This document shows positions 44,990-58,000 of a stretch of 64,000 nucleotides of DNA, one piece after another; the first letter of the stretch is position 1; the number at the start of each line of letters is the position of its first letter. The notes beneath the pieces are model-generated. The model was not told the origin of the DNA. It made no database searches and saw nothing but the letters and a program-made list of their open reading frames with translations. Source of the stretch: Escallonia rubra (taxonomy: Eukaryota; Streptophyta; Magnoliopsida; Escalloniales; Escalloniaceae); the NCBI GenBank assembly GCA_033065855.1, contig JAVXUO010003207.1, forward strand, positions 186,001 through 250,000, in the 5' to 3' direction. The position numbers and the translations under genes are program-made.

Positions 44990-46665
44990 ATTAAAACGTT
45001 TTGCAGGGTCTCCCTTTATTTGCAACTTTTGTAGTAATGTCCCGTCTATTTTAGCAAATCACTGCAAATTGATCCAGAAGTCAAAGTCCATCAAGGGTAA
45101 ATCTGTAGTACCCCATAAAAATGTTAGTGCTCGAGCAAATATACCCCTAACATAAAAAGGATTTTAGTACCATTAAAGGGGCAAACGTGCAATTTTCCCT
45201 TTATCTTCCCCAATCCCCCTCATCCACGCACTAGTCAAATCCTCTACGGATCCACCTCTACCAGCCATCTTCGAACACCATTAAAGGGCGCTACCGCACA
45301 ACAGATTTGGACTCCTCAGCCGTCACCGCCCTGACATAAGGACCACCGCATACATTCATGAAGCCTGCCACCCACTACGCACGATGCCCCTTGATAAATC
45401 TGGAAGCCCCCGTCACCGTCATTGCCCTCACGTACCCATCCACCCACACATACAGCATCGCACAAACAACTATCCACACCAAACACTCATACACAACATA
45501 TACAAATCGAGTTTTGATGATTTTTTTTGTTGTATTTGACAATGTGTAGCCTTCATTTAAACTTAATTGCATGGTGTGGTGGAAAAGAGCAGGAAGGCAG
45601 GAGTGAGTGGTGGGCTGCGTGAGTCGACAGTGGGGTTCCCGTTGTGGGGGCTTAGTGCATTGGTGGTAATGACCATAGTTATTAAAAGCGCATGACGCAC
45701 CTAAGGCGCAAAGAGTCCCTAGATCCTAGGCACAGGTGCACGCCTTTTTGAAGTGAGGCGTAAAATAAAAATAAATAGATATTACTGCATTAAACCAATT
45801 AAAATCACGTAAAAACATTTAGAACATGACAATTTAACAAATTTCCAACACAAGAAAAAGTTTCAAATCCAATGAGAAGTAGTTAATCATAAGTGAACAT
45901 GACAATGTCATCCTCATTTTCAATGAGGACTAAGACAACAATATTTTTCTCAAAAGAGAATCATAAGCTCCAAGTCTGGTAGAAATTTCTCATCAATTTC
46001 ATCTTTTTTATCTACAAGGCGAAGTGAATGAGTAAATATACTTACAAGAGAGTAACAATTGAGGAGGGGACGCTAATATAATGAGCAACAATAAGAGAAT
46101 CGATTGATTAGGGATTTGAGATTTTTTCTATTGTGCCTCTACCACTGCCTTGCGCCTAGGCACGCAAGGCGCACGCCTTTTTCGAAAGGGTTACGCCTAA
46201 CCCTAGGCGAGGAGCAGGGAGTGCACTTTGCGCCTAGATGCACTTTTGATAACACCGGTAATGACAGCACAAGAAAATAGAGAAAGAGTGAGTGAGTGGG
46301 CAACTGGTTCCTATGGTAAGGTCTTGGTGTGGGCAGTGGGTTCCGATGGTGGATATGTGGTAGTGGAGAAGGAAGGTTTGGTTGGGTTGGGTTGGCCATT
46401 ATGGTGATGAGAGTGAGAGAGAGAGAGAGAGCTGATTAATGGTCGTTAATGGTGGGTATGGTGGTTGCAATTGGTAACGGTCAGTAATGGTAATGGTGAT
46501 TGTATCAAATTTCTCATGGACAAAAAGTATGCGCTATGCACGTGTTCACTTGACATTCGAAATTGGACGGGCATTAATTTGGACTAATTTGCAATACTTT
46601 TTTGAATCACATAAATACTATTACAGAAATTACAAATACACGAAGAAACCTACAAAAAAGGTGTA
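44990..46665. mobile_element. Old TIR element (Mutator-like?) split by a hAT MITE
   Basis: The left end at about 44998-45085 resembles the reverse complement of about 46575-46665. Both run from TGCAGGGT / TGTAGGTT, through TATTTGCAA / TATTTGTAA and TTGTAGTAATG / CTGTAATAGTA, to TTGCAAATTGATCCA / TTGCAAATTAGTCCA. I judge similarity at about two thirds over some 85 bp. I found no target duplication. The interior shows only low-complexity frames. It contains the complete hAT MITE at 45673-46256. Confidence 0.45.
45673..46256. mobile_element. hAT-type MITE with GCGCCTAGGC motifs
   Basis: The element is 584 bp. It is flanked by the perfect 8-bp repeat GGTAATGA (45665-45672 and 46257-46264). The ends are related: GTTATTAAAAGCGCA on the left, and GTTATCAAAAGTGCA as the reverse complement of the right. 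Both subterminal regions carry AAGGCGCA, CCTAGGC and GCACGCCTTTTT. The middle is AT-rich and non-coding. Confidence 0.82.
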
Positions 46666-46999
46666 AATCATAAAGAATGATTTTGCCATTAACCTTAAAA
46701 GAAAATTGAATTTGGTCAAAACAACTAGCATATTTTGAGCCTCTGCATTTTTCTTCCTGTACTTAATAAGTTTTTTTTTATTATACCAAAACTAAGAAAA
46801 GTTTATTAAATTTTAGTGGTTAAATAGCTTATAATTAGACTAGTCATGTTGTCATAAGGCATGTGCTAAAAGGAAACCGGTCCAGCCGCCCACTTTAGCA
46901 TCGCCGACCAAACACTTGAACCGGCTCGATCTTTTTTCCCGTAATTCAGAGTTGCCCATTGAGACACGAGCTCCTCTTTCCCTCTCACATAAACAAACC

Positions 47000-47086
47000 T
47001 TTCTTTCCTCGTCTCTCTCTCTCCCCCTCTCCTTCTCCCCTTCTCTCTCTCTCCCCCCACCATTACCGCCACCAAACCCTAACCCT
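47000..47086 (+). promoter_or_regulatory. CT-rich leader and telo-box of TIM23
   Basis: A long CT tract (about 47001-47060) leads into AAACCCTAA followed by CCCTAA (47074-47087), 12 bp before the start codon. The telo-box AAACCCTAA is common just downstream of the transcription start in plant genes for ribosomal and mitochondrial proteins, where it favours expression in dividing cells. The role here is inferred from position. Confidence 0.6.
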
Positions 47087-47093
47087 AAGAACC

Positions 47094-47663
47094 ATGTCCT
47101 TCACCCCTGGGCCACCCAGCCCAACCGGGGACGACCAGGACCGCAACCGCCGCCTCTACAACCCGTACCAGGACCTCCACGGCCCGATCCAAACCCTCTA
47201 CAAGCTCCCCACCTCCCCCGAATACCTTTTCCAAGAAGAGTCCGTCGCCCAGCGCCGATCCTGGGGGGAGAACCTCACCTACTACACCGGCATCGGCTAC
47301 CTCTCCGGATCCGTCGCTGGCGCCGGCAAGGGCCTCGTGGAAGGCATCAAGGCGTCCGAGCCCGGCGACACGCTGAAGCTGCGCGTGAACCGGGTCCTGA
47401 ACGCGTCGGGCCACGCGGGCCGGAGGCTCGGCAACCGGGCCGGGGTGATCGGGCTGCTGTACGCCGGGATGGAGAGCGGGATGGTGGCGCTCAGGGACAC
47501 GGACGACGTAATCAACAGCGTGGTGGCGGGGCTGGGGACCGGGGCCGCATACAGGGCGGCGGCCGGGGTGAGGTCCGCGGCGGTGGCAGGGGCGATCGGC
47601 GGGGTGGTGGTCGGGCTGGCGGTGGCGGGGAAGCAGGCGGTCAAGAGATACTTGCCGATTTGA
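47094..47663 (+). CDS. TIM23: Mitochondrial inner membrane translocase subunit TIM23
   Basis: Single exon, 189 aa. An acidic, proline-rich N-terminal part ([60 protein letters not shown]) faces the intermembrane space. A Tim17/22/23 domain of four glycine-rich helices follows: [58 protein letters not shown] and [22 protein letters not shown]23 forms the voltage-sensitive channel that passes presequence proteins into the matrix. The gene is very GC-rich compared with its neighbours, which opens long false frames on both strands. The frame is open upstream to 46959, but the native start is ATG 47094, because the upstream translation is CT-rich leader and the plant TIM23 N-terminus fits here. 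No intron, as in Arabidopsis TIM23 genes (recalled, not checked). Confidence 0.94.
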   Translation: MSFTPGPPSPTGDDQDRNRRLYNPYQDLHGPIQTLYKLPTSPEYLFQEESVAQRRSWGENLTYYTGIGYLSGSVAGAGKGLVEGIKASEPGDTLKLRVNRVLNASGHAGRRLGNRAGVIGLLYAGMESGMVALRDTDDVINSVVAGLGTGAAYRAAAGVRSAAVAGAIGGVVVGLAVAGKQAVKRYLPI

Positions 47664-47824
47664 AGGGTTTGTGGCCTTCTTTTTTTTGCTGCTGTCTCAT
47701 TGTTACAAAATTTTGACGTGTCTAGAGATATAAGGAAAAGTGTTAGCTTTTTGCCTGTTTTAAGTTATTGAAAGGGTCTATTTATCTGATGTACTCTGTT
47801 GAAGGCTGGATGGCCTAGGTGATG

Positions 47825-47830
47825 AATAAA
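47825..47830 (+). terminator. Poly(A) signal of TIM23
   Basis: AATAAA lies about 160 bp after the stop codon, a normal plant 3' UTR distance. Plant signals are loose, so other sites may be used too. Confidence 0.5.
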
Positions 47831-50285
47831 TTTCATTGGGACCTTGATATGGCAATTGCATTGTGTGTGTTCGTGCCTTTGATCTGTTATATCCAGTTGT
47901 TAATTGGTAGTCATTGAATTAAAGAACTATAGAAGTTGTGTATGGCACAAGGCTGTTGGCTTCCTGATCTATTCTTCATTCAGTTTTCCGGGTAAGGTAT
48001 CCTTGTATGATGACAATGTCTATTTCTACTAGGATATGGCAGTATTTGCTATTCTCTATTATATGCCTTTATATCTCATTCGTTTAGAATTTATTGACAT
48101 ATTGAGATAGTAAAGGACTGGGTACATGCTTTTAAATAGTAGGGGTGTCTGATGAAACCATAAGAGCAGCAATTAGGACTTCGCTTTGACGGAGAGTAGG
48201 GCTGACCGTAACCTGAAGTTTGCACGCTGCTCAGACTAATAGGTCCTGTCATGGGGGATCACCGGTTGCTCCCTCCTACATCTGATCCTGATTCTCATCC
48301 TGCTACTTCTCCCACTACCACTCCCGCTACCCTTAACCCTAGGACTGATCCCTCCTCTTCTGGGCCCAACACAAGGTTCAGAGAGAGTGCATAGCCACTG
48401 ATTCCAAGGATGGTGGGGCTGGGCCTCAGTACTGGCGATTTGATTCTGGGTTATCAAAGGGAGAGATAACTAGGTTTTGGGAGAACATTTCACCTGACGT
48501 GTAGGATTGGGTGTACGGGCCTACAGGGATATCTTTCCTAGTTGTCCACCGACATGAGAATATTATCCCCATGGTGACCATTCCTGGTTTGCCAGCGACA
48601 TAGGAGTATGACCCTGGCAAGGCTCAGGATCTTCCAAGTGCCTTGAAGTTGGGGTTGGGCGTTTTTGAGAAACTAGGTAAATGGCTCCACGATACGGTGG
48701 TGTCTAGTATAAATGTTAGAAGCTGTGGCAAGGTTAGTTTTCAGATTAGCACTTTACTTGTCATCCCTTTGAAGATATTTTCTCGGATTTTGTATGTGCG
48801 TTGCTAGGATATTTTATGCTTTGGATAGTAATGTCAAGTGAATTATGGGGGTTGTGCTCCCGAAGTTTTGGTGATTATCCTGGTCTAATGAATATGGCGG
48901 CTGTACTCCTCAGCTGATATTGATATACTGAACTTGAATGATCAGGTTTGATGCAATCAGGTTCAATTGAATGAATTGGATGGAGTTGTTAAGAGGAATG
49001 GTCATTTACGTCTCAGGAGAACTTACGGTGAAGGTGATTGCAGATTTTTGCAAGGGAAATGTTTCGGGGAATTTTTTGACACTGATCGACCTAGGTTACC
49101 CAATCCTTTGGCGCTTGTTCTTGTGTCTTTGCTTGGTTTGTTGTCAGGGGCAGACCTATTGAGCAGCCAGTGGGATTTACGAGAAAACACGTAGTACTTC
49201 GTAAAATTTATCGATGTATAATGACATATAATTTTGGCATTGGAATTGCCATGGACTTCTAATTTGATTTGAAGCGGTGAGTTTGAATGGGGGTGAGTAG
49301 AATATAGTAGGTCAAGGGGATTAATTTTGGTTGTTAAGTGGCATGGGAAGTTTTCACTCTTTTATGTTTCAGGTAAAGTGTGTTGTGGGCCAGAAATAAG
49401 GAGCCTCATTTCCATAACCAGGCTAAATTTTTGGAACGCTGGATCCTTTTACTTTCGTTCCTCTTTAAAAGTAAATAAGAAACATAATAAAGGATATCAC
49501 CAGTTTTTATTTTATTTTATTTGGTTAATAAGAGAATAGCATTGATAATTAAAAGGGTTACAGGTTTGTTCAACGGCGAGTAAAGGTCACGACATTTCCG
49601 CGACTACGTGTATACATGACCACAAATGTCAAAAACTAACAACGAACCTATAGACCCGAAATCAATTACAATTAAACTAAAGCAGAGCATATCCTACACT
49701 TTAGATTAACTTTAAGTAATAAGCGGAAGCCTAAAGGTTATAAGAAACAAGTAGTAAACTAAAAATGAAACACTATAAATTTAAACACCACAACTATTAC
49801 AATGAGGAAGTCAACTGGAGACGGACGAAAATAAGAAATGAACTCGGCAAACAAGGGAATCACAATCCAAATACAAGAGATAGGTAATCTTACATGGTTC
49901 ACAAAAATTCACCGGCGATTTCCTCCCTAGACGCGGCCACCAAAAAGTCGGGCAGCAAAACAACAAGCAGGACTAAGCTAAGCTGTACTCGACCTCGTCC
50001 CCTCCCCCCCCAAAACAATCCCCACACACAAAACCACTAGAATTACCCTGAAAACCCCTTCCCCCCCCCCCACCCCCCCCCCCCCCAACCAACAATCCCC
50101 ACACACAAAACCACTAGAATTACCCTGAAAACCCCTTCCCCCCTCCCCAGGGCCCCAACCCCCCCTTTCCCCACCCCCACCCCACCCCCACCCAAACGCA
50201 CTAAACACGCCTAAAACCCACAAGACCCACCCGAGGCCCAATCCCCCCACCCGCAGGACAACACAGCAAACCACACAAACACTAG
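47831..50285. other. Intergenic region after TIM23
   Basis: No intact gene seen. From about 48240 to 48720 the plus strand gives interrupted frames of protein-like composition (for example QYWRFDSGLSKGEITRFW, then VHRHENIIPMVTIPGLPA). They suggest a decayed coding sequence that I cannot name. The C-rich stretch at about 49995-50220 is listed as a repeat. Confidence 0.4.
50016..50143. repeat. C-rich direct duplication, two copies 77 bp apart
   Basis: A stretch from CAATCCCCACACAC through ACCCTGAAAACCCC occurs at about 50016 and 50093. The two are nearly identical and separated by long C runs. The C runs could form slipped or quadruplex structures on the minus strand and are also prone to sequencing error. 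Confidence 0.7.
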
Positions 50286-51713
50286 TAGAGGTGTCAAAAG
50301 GGCCGGGCGGCCCGCGGGCTGGCCCGACCCGGCCCGGTTCTGGCCCGGGCTGGCCCGGCCCCGTCCGTGACCAGTAGTGGCCCCGCACAAGGGGGCTTGG
50401 GGCCTGGGCCTGGACCAGGCCTTCAGATTCTGCGAAAAAGCCCGGCCCGGCCCGGAAACGGCCCGGTTTTGGCCCGGCCCGAATCCAGCCCGGTTTTGGC
50501 CCGGGCTTGGCCCGGTTCTGGCCCTGTAGGCCTGTTTGGCATTTTCTGTTTCATTTCTCTTCTATGTTTCCTGTTTTCTTGTTTTTTTGTTTTCTGTTGG
50601 TTCTTCTTTCTTTCCCATAAGGGAAAGGTTTTCCCTTTTTCTGTCATTATCTTCCACCCAATGCATCCATTATCCACATATCCCATATTTTAACATTTAA
50701 CTAACATAGTAATTGTAAGTTGTAACAAGGAGGAGGTGGCAAGACTATAAAACATGGTTTTTTTTAATTATTTTTTATAAAATTACACAAATGTCCCTAA
50801 ACTTTACGTATTTATAAAAGCACCCCAAACTTTGAGAGTCATGGTGATATTATTGAGAAACGTCTCTATAAGAATATTGTTGCTCCGCACTTAGGATAAT
50901 TAGCAATCATTTTTCAGTAGACTTTCGGACAAAGAAACGTAATCTTGGGACATATTTTGAGATCGAGATTTGTGTACTATTCGAATTATACTTACAAGAT
51001 TTTCTTTGATTGCACGATTTTGACAAATCTCATATTCACGTCTCTTACGAAAACAACAAGAATTGGCACACAAAAAGAAAACATTTTTTTGCTTCTCGCT
51101 TTTGCTCTAGTTCTTTTTTAGTATTGAGGAATGATAATGGTAAAATATAAGAGCGCATCAACAATAAAGTTTTTCGAGCCTCAACCCATTATTAAAAGTA
51201 AAAGTAGCCTACAACAGTTTGCTCTATATAACCATCATTGTCGCTAAATGTTATTAGTGTCATTTTGCATGCATTCTTTTAACAATTGTTTTAGCATTAC
51301 AATCGTTTTGCATACGTTCTTTTAAGAATTGTTTTAGCGTTATAAAATAAAAGTTACTAGACATATTTAAAAGGAAATACTCATGTAGTAACCAATTCTT
51401 TTTTCCCAATTCAAGATAAATTCATGAGGAAGTTGTATCTCTAATAAAACAACATTATGAGTAAAGAGGGATAATTATAGCCAATTAAAGAAAGAAATTA
51501 CACAAAAAAAAAAATTTTTGGGCCCGGGCCCGGCCCAAGCCCGGCCCTAAATATTGGGCCTAGGGCCAGGGCTTGGACTGGGCCTAGCATTTCTCCCAGT
51601 CGGCCCGGCCCGGCCCGGTTGGCAGCCCCACAGGCCCGGCCCCGGCCCGGCCCCACAGCAGGCCCGATGGGCTTGGGCTGGGCCGGCCCAAGCCCGGCCC
51701 TTTGACATCTCTA
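50286..51713. mobile_element. hAT element of the GGCCCGG family, larger copy
   Basis: This 1,428-bp element begins TAGAGGTGTCAAAAGGGCCG and ends CCCGGCCCTTTGACATCTCTA. It has a perfect 8-bp target duplication, AACACTAG (50278-50285 and 51714-51721). The ends are dense with GGCCCGG as in 29968-30659, and the interior is longer and AT-rich. No transposase frame is seen. It lies between the convergent 3' ends of TIM23 and PDC-E2. Confidence 0.88.
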
Positions 51714-52059
51714 AACACTAGGCACCAAAACCCTAGACACTATCACCAGAAATTTGATTGCACCCCAACAACGAAAAAGAACCACAGAACAAGCATATAG
51801 AGGAAAAACAAAGTACAAGAATTAATCAGCTCTTCTATGCAGACAAAATTGTTTGAAGTGTTCTCTCTCCTGCATATCAGGGGTTATTACACTCTACATA
51901 AGCAAAAATGCCGAAGACCCCATTTATTCCAAAACCCTCTTACCCATTTAAGCAAGAAACATCAAGCCAAGAACAAGAAAGCTCGTAAATCAATCCCCTC
52001 ATCTAAATTGATCGCGAAGGAATAACATATTTGGCTAAAGCAAGGAAAAAACAAATGTT

Positions 52060-55000
52060 CTAGAGCAACATCGTCTCTGGATTCTCTATGTAGCCTTTGA
52101 ATGCTTTAAGCCATTCTGCACCGATAGCACCTACGCACAATACACCCAAATGATAATAATCAGCATTTTATCATTTCAATAATGTGAGCGGAGCCGGCTA
52201 GTGATGATTGCACATTCTGAAAGGCTATATATGAGAACCTACCATCAACAACACGATGATCGCAGCTCAACGTAACAGACATATAGGAAGCAGATTTGAA
52301 TTGACCGGGCTCCGAAGCAGGTATAATCCTCTTCTCAGCTGCTCAATATATTCTTTGTTCAGAGCGGTGACAAGGATCAGTCAGATAAATAAAATAAACT
52401 AAGACCAATCTTACCTGACCCAACTGCTAAAATGCCTGCTTGAGGAGGATTAATGATGGCACAAAATTGCTTAATGCCAAATGGTCCTCCCAAATTGGAC
52501 ACAGTAAATGTGCCTCCCTGCGAAAAAGAATTTGAGAGAAATGAATGAGAACCACGGGGCAGTCATCCACCATTACAAGCAAGAGGTAAAGCTCTAACCT
52601 CGTAATCTTCTGGTTTTAAGCTGTTCTCTCTTGCTTTCTGCGCCAAAAGCTTCACGTCCTCAGAAATTTTGGATAGACCTTTCTTGTCAGCATCCTGTAA
52701 GTACCTTTTGTTAGGGTTTTGTACCATGGACATTGTTCAGCATTAATGTACCGGGAGGATGACTCACCCTGATGACAGGGACAAACAGCCCATTATCCGT
52801 CTGCACTGCAACATTGATGTTCACATTGTGATACCTGGATTGACAGCCGGAGAGTTGTTAATACGGGTTGCATGCTACATTTTTATAGTCTCATCATTCA
52901 TTAACTCACTGGCGAATATAGTCATTGGTCCATGAACTGTTGCACTGAGGCACTTTTCGTAGAGCCAAAGCAGCAGCCTGCAGTGAAAACACCACGGCCA
53001 AAAAGTAAGGAAAAGAAATATTTTCTGATATAAGTTTCTCTGGCAAACTTCAGTCACTCTATCCGTCCCGAAATAAGTGAATGCTTTGACTTGGTGCTCA
53101 TCTTAAGAAGTTTGTTCTCTCCACACAGCAAAAGACACGTCACTGTCAATGTGTGGGTCCCACTCTCCCCGCTCCCCACCCCCTCTTTCTTTCAACCCTG
53201 CCTGCAACCTTCATGCTTGCAGCACTGTGTGCAAACATAAAATCGTAGGGCGAGTTTAATTAAACAACTAAACGAAATTTCTTGTATACAACTAGGAGAA
53301 CATGGATCACGGTCACCATAAATCATCATTTTGAAAACAAAAGTTAAGTCAAAACATGAGCATGGGTTTACATAAACTGTGGGGAGAGAAAGTTAGTCAA
53401 ACTATGTAAAGCCAAGTAGCCAATTGACAACCCTCGGCTCCTGTTATCTTGAACAGAAAACTACTATCTCCATTAAGCTTTCCCCCTAGAGACGATAAGC
53501 TTTGCAAATTACTGTGCTACAATACAACTATTTACGCCCATTGAATTTTGCTTTGAAAGTTCAGCGTGATTTCGCTCTACCATTAAATTGTGGATCCAGA
53601 AGAGCAAGTAATTCAATGATAAGAGAACTTTGTACCTTGATAACAAGATCGTTCAAGGATAACTTCTTCCCTCCTGAAGCTTCTTGTAGGGAATTAAGGT
53701 GGGTACGCATGCTGTAGAGAAAGCAGCATTTCGGATTAACATAAAAGCTTTTGTTGGAGCCAAATCTTTCAACTAATGGGTGAACTTAACACTTACTCAG
53801 TAAGTTTGTCAACACATGTATCTACAGTCAAGTAATAATGGGGAATAGTTTGCTTTGAAAGTAACAACCGTGAAGCCGTGACCTGTCAAGATTATACCAT
53901 TTAATAAATTTAAGTGAGAAAGCTTTGGTAGGAAATGAATAATAGAGAATGCTAAAATCCCAAACATTACCTTTCTTATTTGAGAAAGGGGGATATCTGC
54001 ATAGTCTAAACCTGCAGCTGGTGCTGATTCAACCTTGGAAGCTGCAGTAGAAACTTCTTTCCCACGAGAAGCTACCCAAAGGGAGAGGTTAAAAAAAAAG
54101 AGCGAACCATTAACTAGATTGTTGACGATAAGATGAATATCTACCCCAGGTTAACTAATAAGACGAGAAACAATGAAACAATCATAATACAACAGCTAAA
54201 AGTTTTGACACTTAATAAAGGAAACCAATTTTTCTGTAAAACATAAGGGCCCAGCATGGCAAAGAAGATAGAGGAACAAGGAATATGAATATACCCAAGT
54301 AATCGTCAATGTCCGCCTTCACAATACGTCCATCAGGACCCGTACCTTTGATGTTTGAGAGAGGTATCTAATTCAAGGAGAAATGGCATTGCTCAAATAA
54401 CACATACAGAGAGAATGGCTTGAGAATGGCAAATCCTTTTCTCAGATACCATCGCATAAAGGAAATTGATAATCAAAATCAGATCAGATAATGTACATTG
54501 TGATCTTCAGCATACTTTCTGGCCAGTGGGCTAGCAAAAACACGATTTCCTGTATCAGGGGTTGCGCTGGGCTTAGAAACTTTTGGCTCAGGGGAACTGG
54601 CTGGTTTGTCAACCACTTCTTCTTTGGGTGGAGGGGTAACAGACGGCCCTGTAGAGGCAGCTGCAGAATCTGATGTTGAAGCTTTGTAATCCTTGAATTT
54701 TACAGCATCCTCCTCATCTTCAACGGTTATGGCAATGACCTACATGAAAACATACCCACAATCGTACACTTCTAAGTAATATCTTCTCAAGCATTATGGA
54801 AAAAAACATTTCCAACTAAGACAAGTTAATTGGTGTTTCGTTTTGGCCAAAGTAAGAATGTCCGGTATGGATCGGGTGCATGCCAAAAAAAATTACTTTT
54901 ACTTAAAATCGTGAAATAAGGGTGCGTCTGGGTGCTCGAACTAATTTTACTACTAAATATAGTTTCTCTGGGGTCTAAATCTAAATTATACTCTTTATAC

Positions 55001-58000
55001 CTTTAGTTGAACAAAAAACCAAAGAAAAAGAAAAAACATAAAAGGAAATCGATAAAGGCCTAGCCACCTAGGACTTTCAGGGAACAATGATGGGTACGGA
55101 TCGTGTGCATGCCAAAAAAATTTATTTTTACTTCAAAAGTCTTGAAATAAGGATGCATCTGAGTGCACATTGGGAGCTTGCCATTAGTTTGGGGTCTAAA
55201 TGTAAATTTTACTCTTTATACATTTACGGCCGGGGGGGGGGGGGTTGTTGAAGAAGGCAGCAACCTACGAGTGGCACGAGGCATTTGCAGCAAGCGGCTG
55301 TCATAGAATATTTGTTAATCTCTTTATACACTTTTCTATGATCCCAATGATGCATATTTGTTTTCATCAGTACATATCTATGTATACATGTATAATGTGT
55401 TAAATGTTCAATGTTCAATGTATCGCCATTGCACCAGTATCAAGTTTCTCTTTGAAAATCACGCACCCATACCCTTGTCCGCGCTTCTTATGTTACTACA
55501 TTTACCAACTATCCAACTAAAACTGAGCAGCTAGAATAGACATTTTACCACAAAGAATGTGCATCTGAGATGCCTATCAATCCTAAAGGCAGCTAGAATG
55601 CCATATGTCACTCAAAAAGCCAGGCCTCACAAGACGGCGGAAAGGATGAGTGCCACAAAAGGTTTAATATGGAGGAAGCCACCATCCTCTGTATGGCGTG
55701 AGAGCAAAGGGTCACCACTCCCTTCACTCTCAAGGGTTAGAGTAAGCAGCTTGGCTTAGTCTTCCTTAATCAAGGCCTTCTTGTCTGCAGGAGTAGGAAC
55801 TGAAAGGGGCCCTTCCTAGTAATGGAAGATATTGCTATCATATACTCCGGGCTTCGGTTGCTCAATTGAACAACCAAAACCAATTATGCAGTTTCCTTGA
55901 TCATATAAGCAATTATGAAACTGTAAAATGCAGCTATTGAGTTTGAGTTAATGTAGCTATTATCAATAAGGGAAGCGAAGGACTTCCTTTAAAGAAGTCC
56001 GAGTGGAGTTCATCATTATCTTTTCTGTTGTTCTAGCCAAGGCCTCTATTCCTGAATAGGAATAGAGTAGAGGCCTTGATCATTTAAATATAATATTAGA
56101 TACCTTATCTATATGAGTTATCTTCTATATGCATTTGCATAAATCACATGATTCCCAAACTGCAGATGAATTAGATAAAGCTTCCCTTGAGTATCCACAA
56201 GCCTTACCAGTCAAATGGACCAACAAGGAGAGGTTGTTGGGGACAAAATTCAAGAAAGCAATTATAATGCCGTCTTTTATTGGAGAACATCAGACAGCAT
56301 GACTTTATAAATGATCCAGTGATAGCTTAAATAACTACGTTCAGATGGATGGTGCCAAGAGGAGATCTTCATTTAGGTCACATCAGTAAAAGAGTGGGCT
56401 TAGGTGACATGGCTACATGTAAGGCTAACCAGGAGATAAACCAAGAAAGAGAGAGACCAAGGGAAGTACAAACAAGCTGATTGTCTGAAGGAGACAAGAG
56501 GACGAAGGACATCAATTGCCTTACAGATGTGGAGCTATACATTAGATAAAGGATAACTCTGTTAGCTTGAATCAAGTAAACATTCTCTATATAAAGCTAG
56601 CCATGCATCACAAAATCTCTTTAAACTTATGCCAAAGTAATGACCAAATTAAGGATTGAGGAAGTTCAAATTTCAGATCTAACTTAAAGGTGGAGGATCA
56701 TCTGGTTTGGATTCATGCTGAGTATTTTGATCCTTTACTATCTGACCATTCAACGAGGAAGCCCACAAAATCATGTTTGCACTTCAAATGAAACTGTAAA
56801 ATCATGTGGCAGATAAGTAAAGCTAATACAAGTTGCATTCGGCAGAAAGGACATCCTAAGTATCAGAATCATACAGGTATAAGGACAGAGAATTAGAACA
56901 AACGTGGCCCCAATACCATACTATGTTTACCTCGCCAACTTTAATTTCTTTTGCTCCATCTCCATGTATAATTTTAGCTAGATATCCTTCCTCCATGCAT
57001 TCCATCTCCACTGTAGCCTTATCCTGCGAATTTCAAACGGAAACACCAAAAATAAGTCTTGCATGTTGTCAGGCACATCCCCCCCCCCCCCCCCCTAACC
57101 CAAAAAAGAAAACAATAAAAGGGAAAAAAAGGTTCATACTGTTTCGACTTCACAGAGTACTTCACCGGTAGAGACTTTATCACCTTCTTTCTTCAACCAC
57201 CTTGCAATGTTGCCCTGCATTCCATATAATAACCATCAATAAGGAAAAAACAACAGATGAGATACCAAGTTATGCTCTCTTAGACTTCAAAAAGCTACAT
57301 GCCTCGGTCATTGTTGGTGAAAGAGAAGGCATCCCAATCTCTTGGTGTGGGGGAAGACCTGAAAGAGGTTTACAGAAACTTAATAATTTTGCATAAAAGG
57401 TGCCGATTCGAACAAGCTACTGAGAAGGTAAAAGAGAGATTATATTCACGCAGAGATTTAAGAATACAATTCTTCCTTGCAATCAGATGCCACACTTAAA
57501 AACATCAATACAAACTTTAGTACACAAGTCGAGATTGACAATGCCAACAAGATAGAAAGAAGATTAAAAAACGGACCAGGATTACTTATCAAAAGAAGCA
57601 AATCACAAAATAGGATATAAAATAATTAAAATGCATCTTACTGACATCTAAAAATGGAGATCTTGTGGTGGGGGGAGGGGGGACTGAACCGGTTCATACT
57701 AAATACTAAAGTGCAGTGGTGTCAATAAAGTAACTGTGGTGGATAAATAAATAAGTACCAAGTTAATGCAGTGTCTTTAAAAAAAAACTGAACTATGAAC
57801 ATCTCTACATAGTAAAACGAATTACAACGAATAGAGATTCTAAGATGACATAAATGATAATAGAATACCTGAATCTGTTGAATAGCTCATTCTTTGTTGC
57901 ACCTGTGAACTGATAACAAGAATTATAAGAATGTTGACATAGCAAGAGAACAATGACGAATTTGCGAAGAGGTTTATAACCGTGGAATTCCTCGATTGAA

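Noticed and set aside
46916-47716. 266-aa plus-strand frame overlapping TIM23, and long minus-strand frames at 47085-47644
   Set aside because: Shadow frames of a very GC-rich gene; the composition is Arg/Gly/Pro-rich with no family likeness, while the TIM23 frame is unmistakable.
50367-50693. 108-aa frame in the larger GGCCCGG hAT element
   Set aside because: Its first half is GPGPGP-type translation of the GGCCCGG repeats; no transposase motif.
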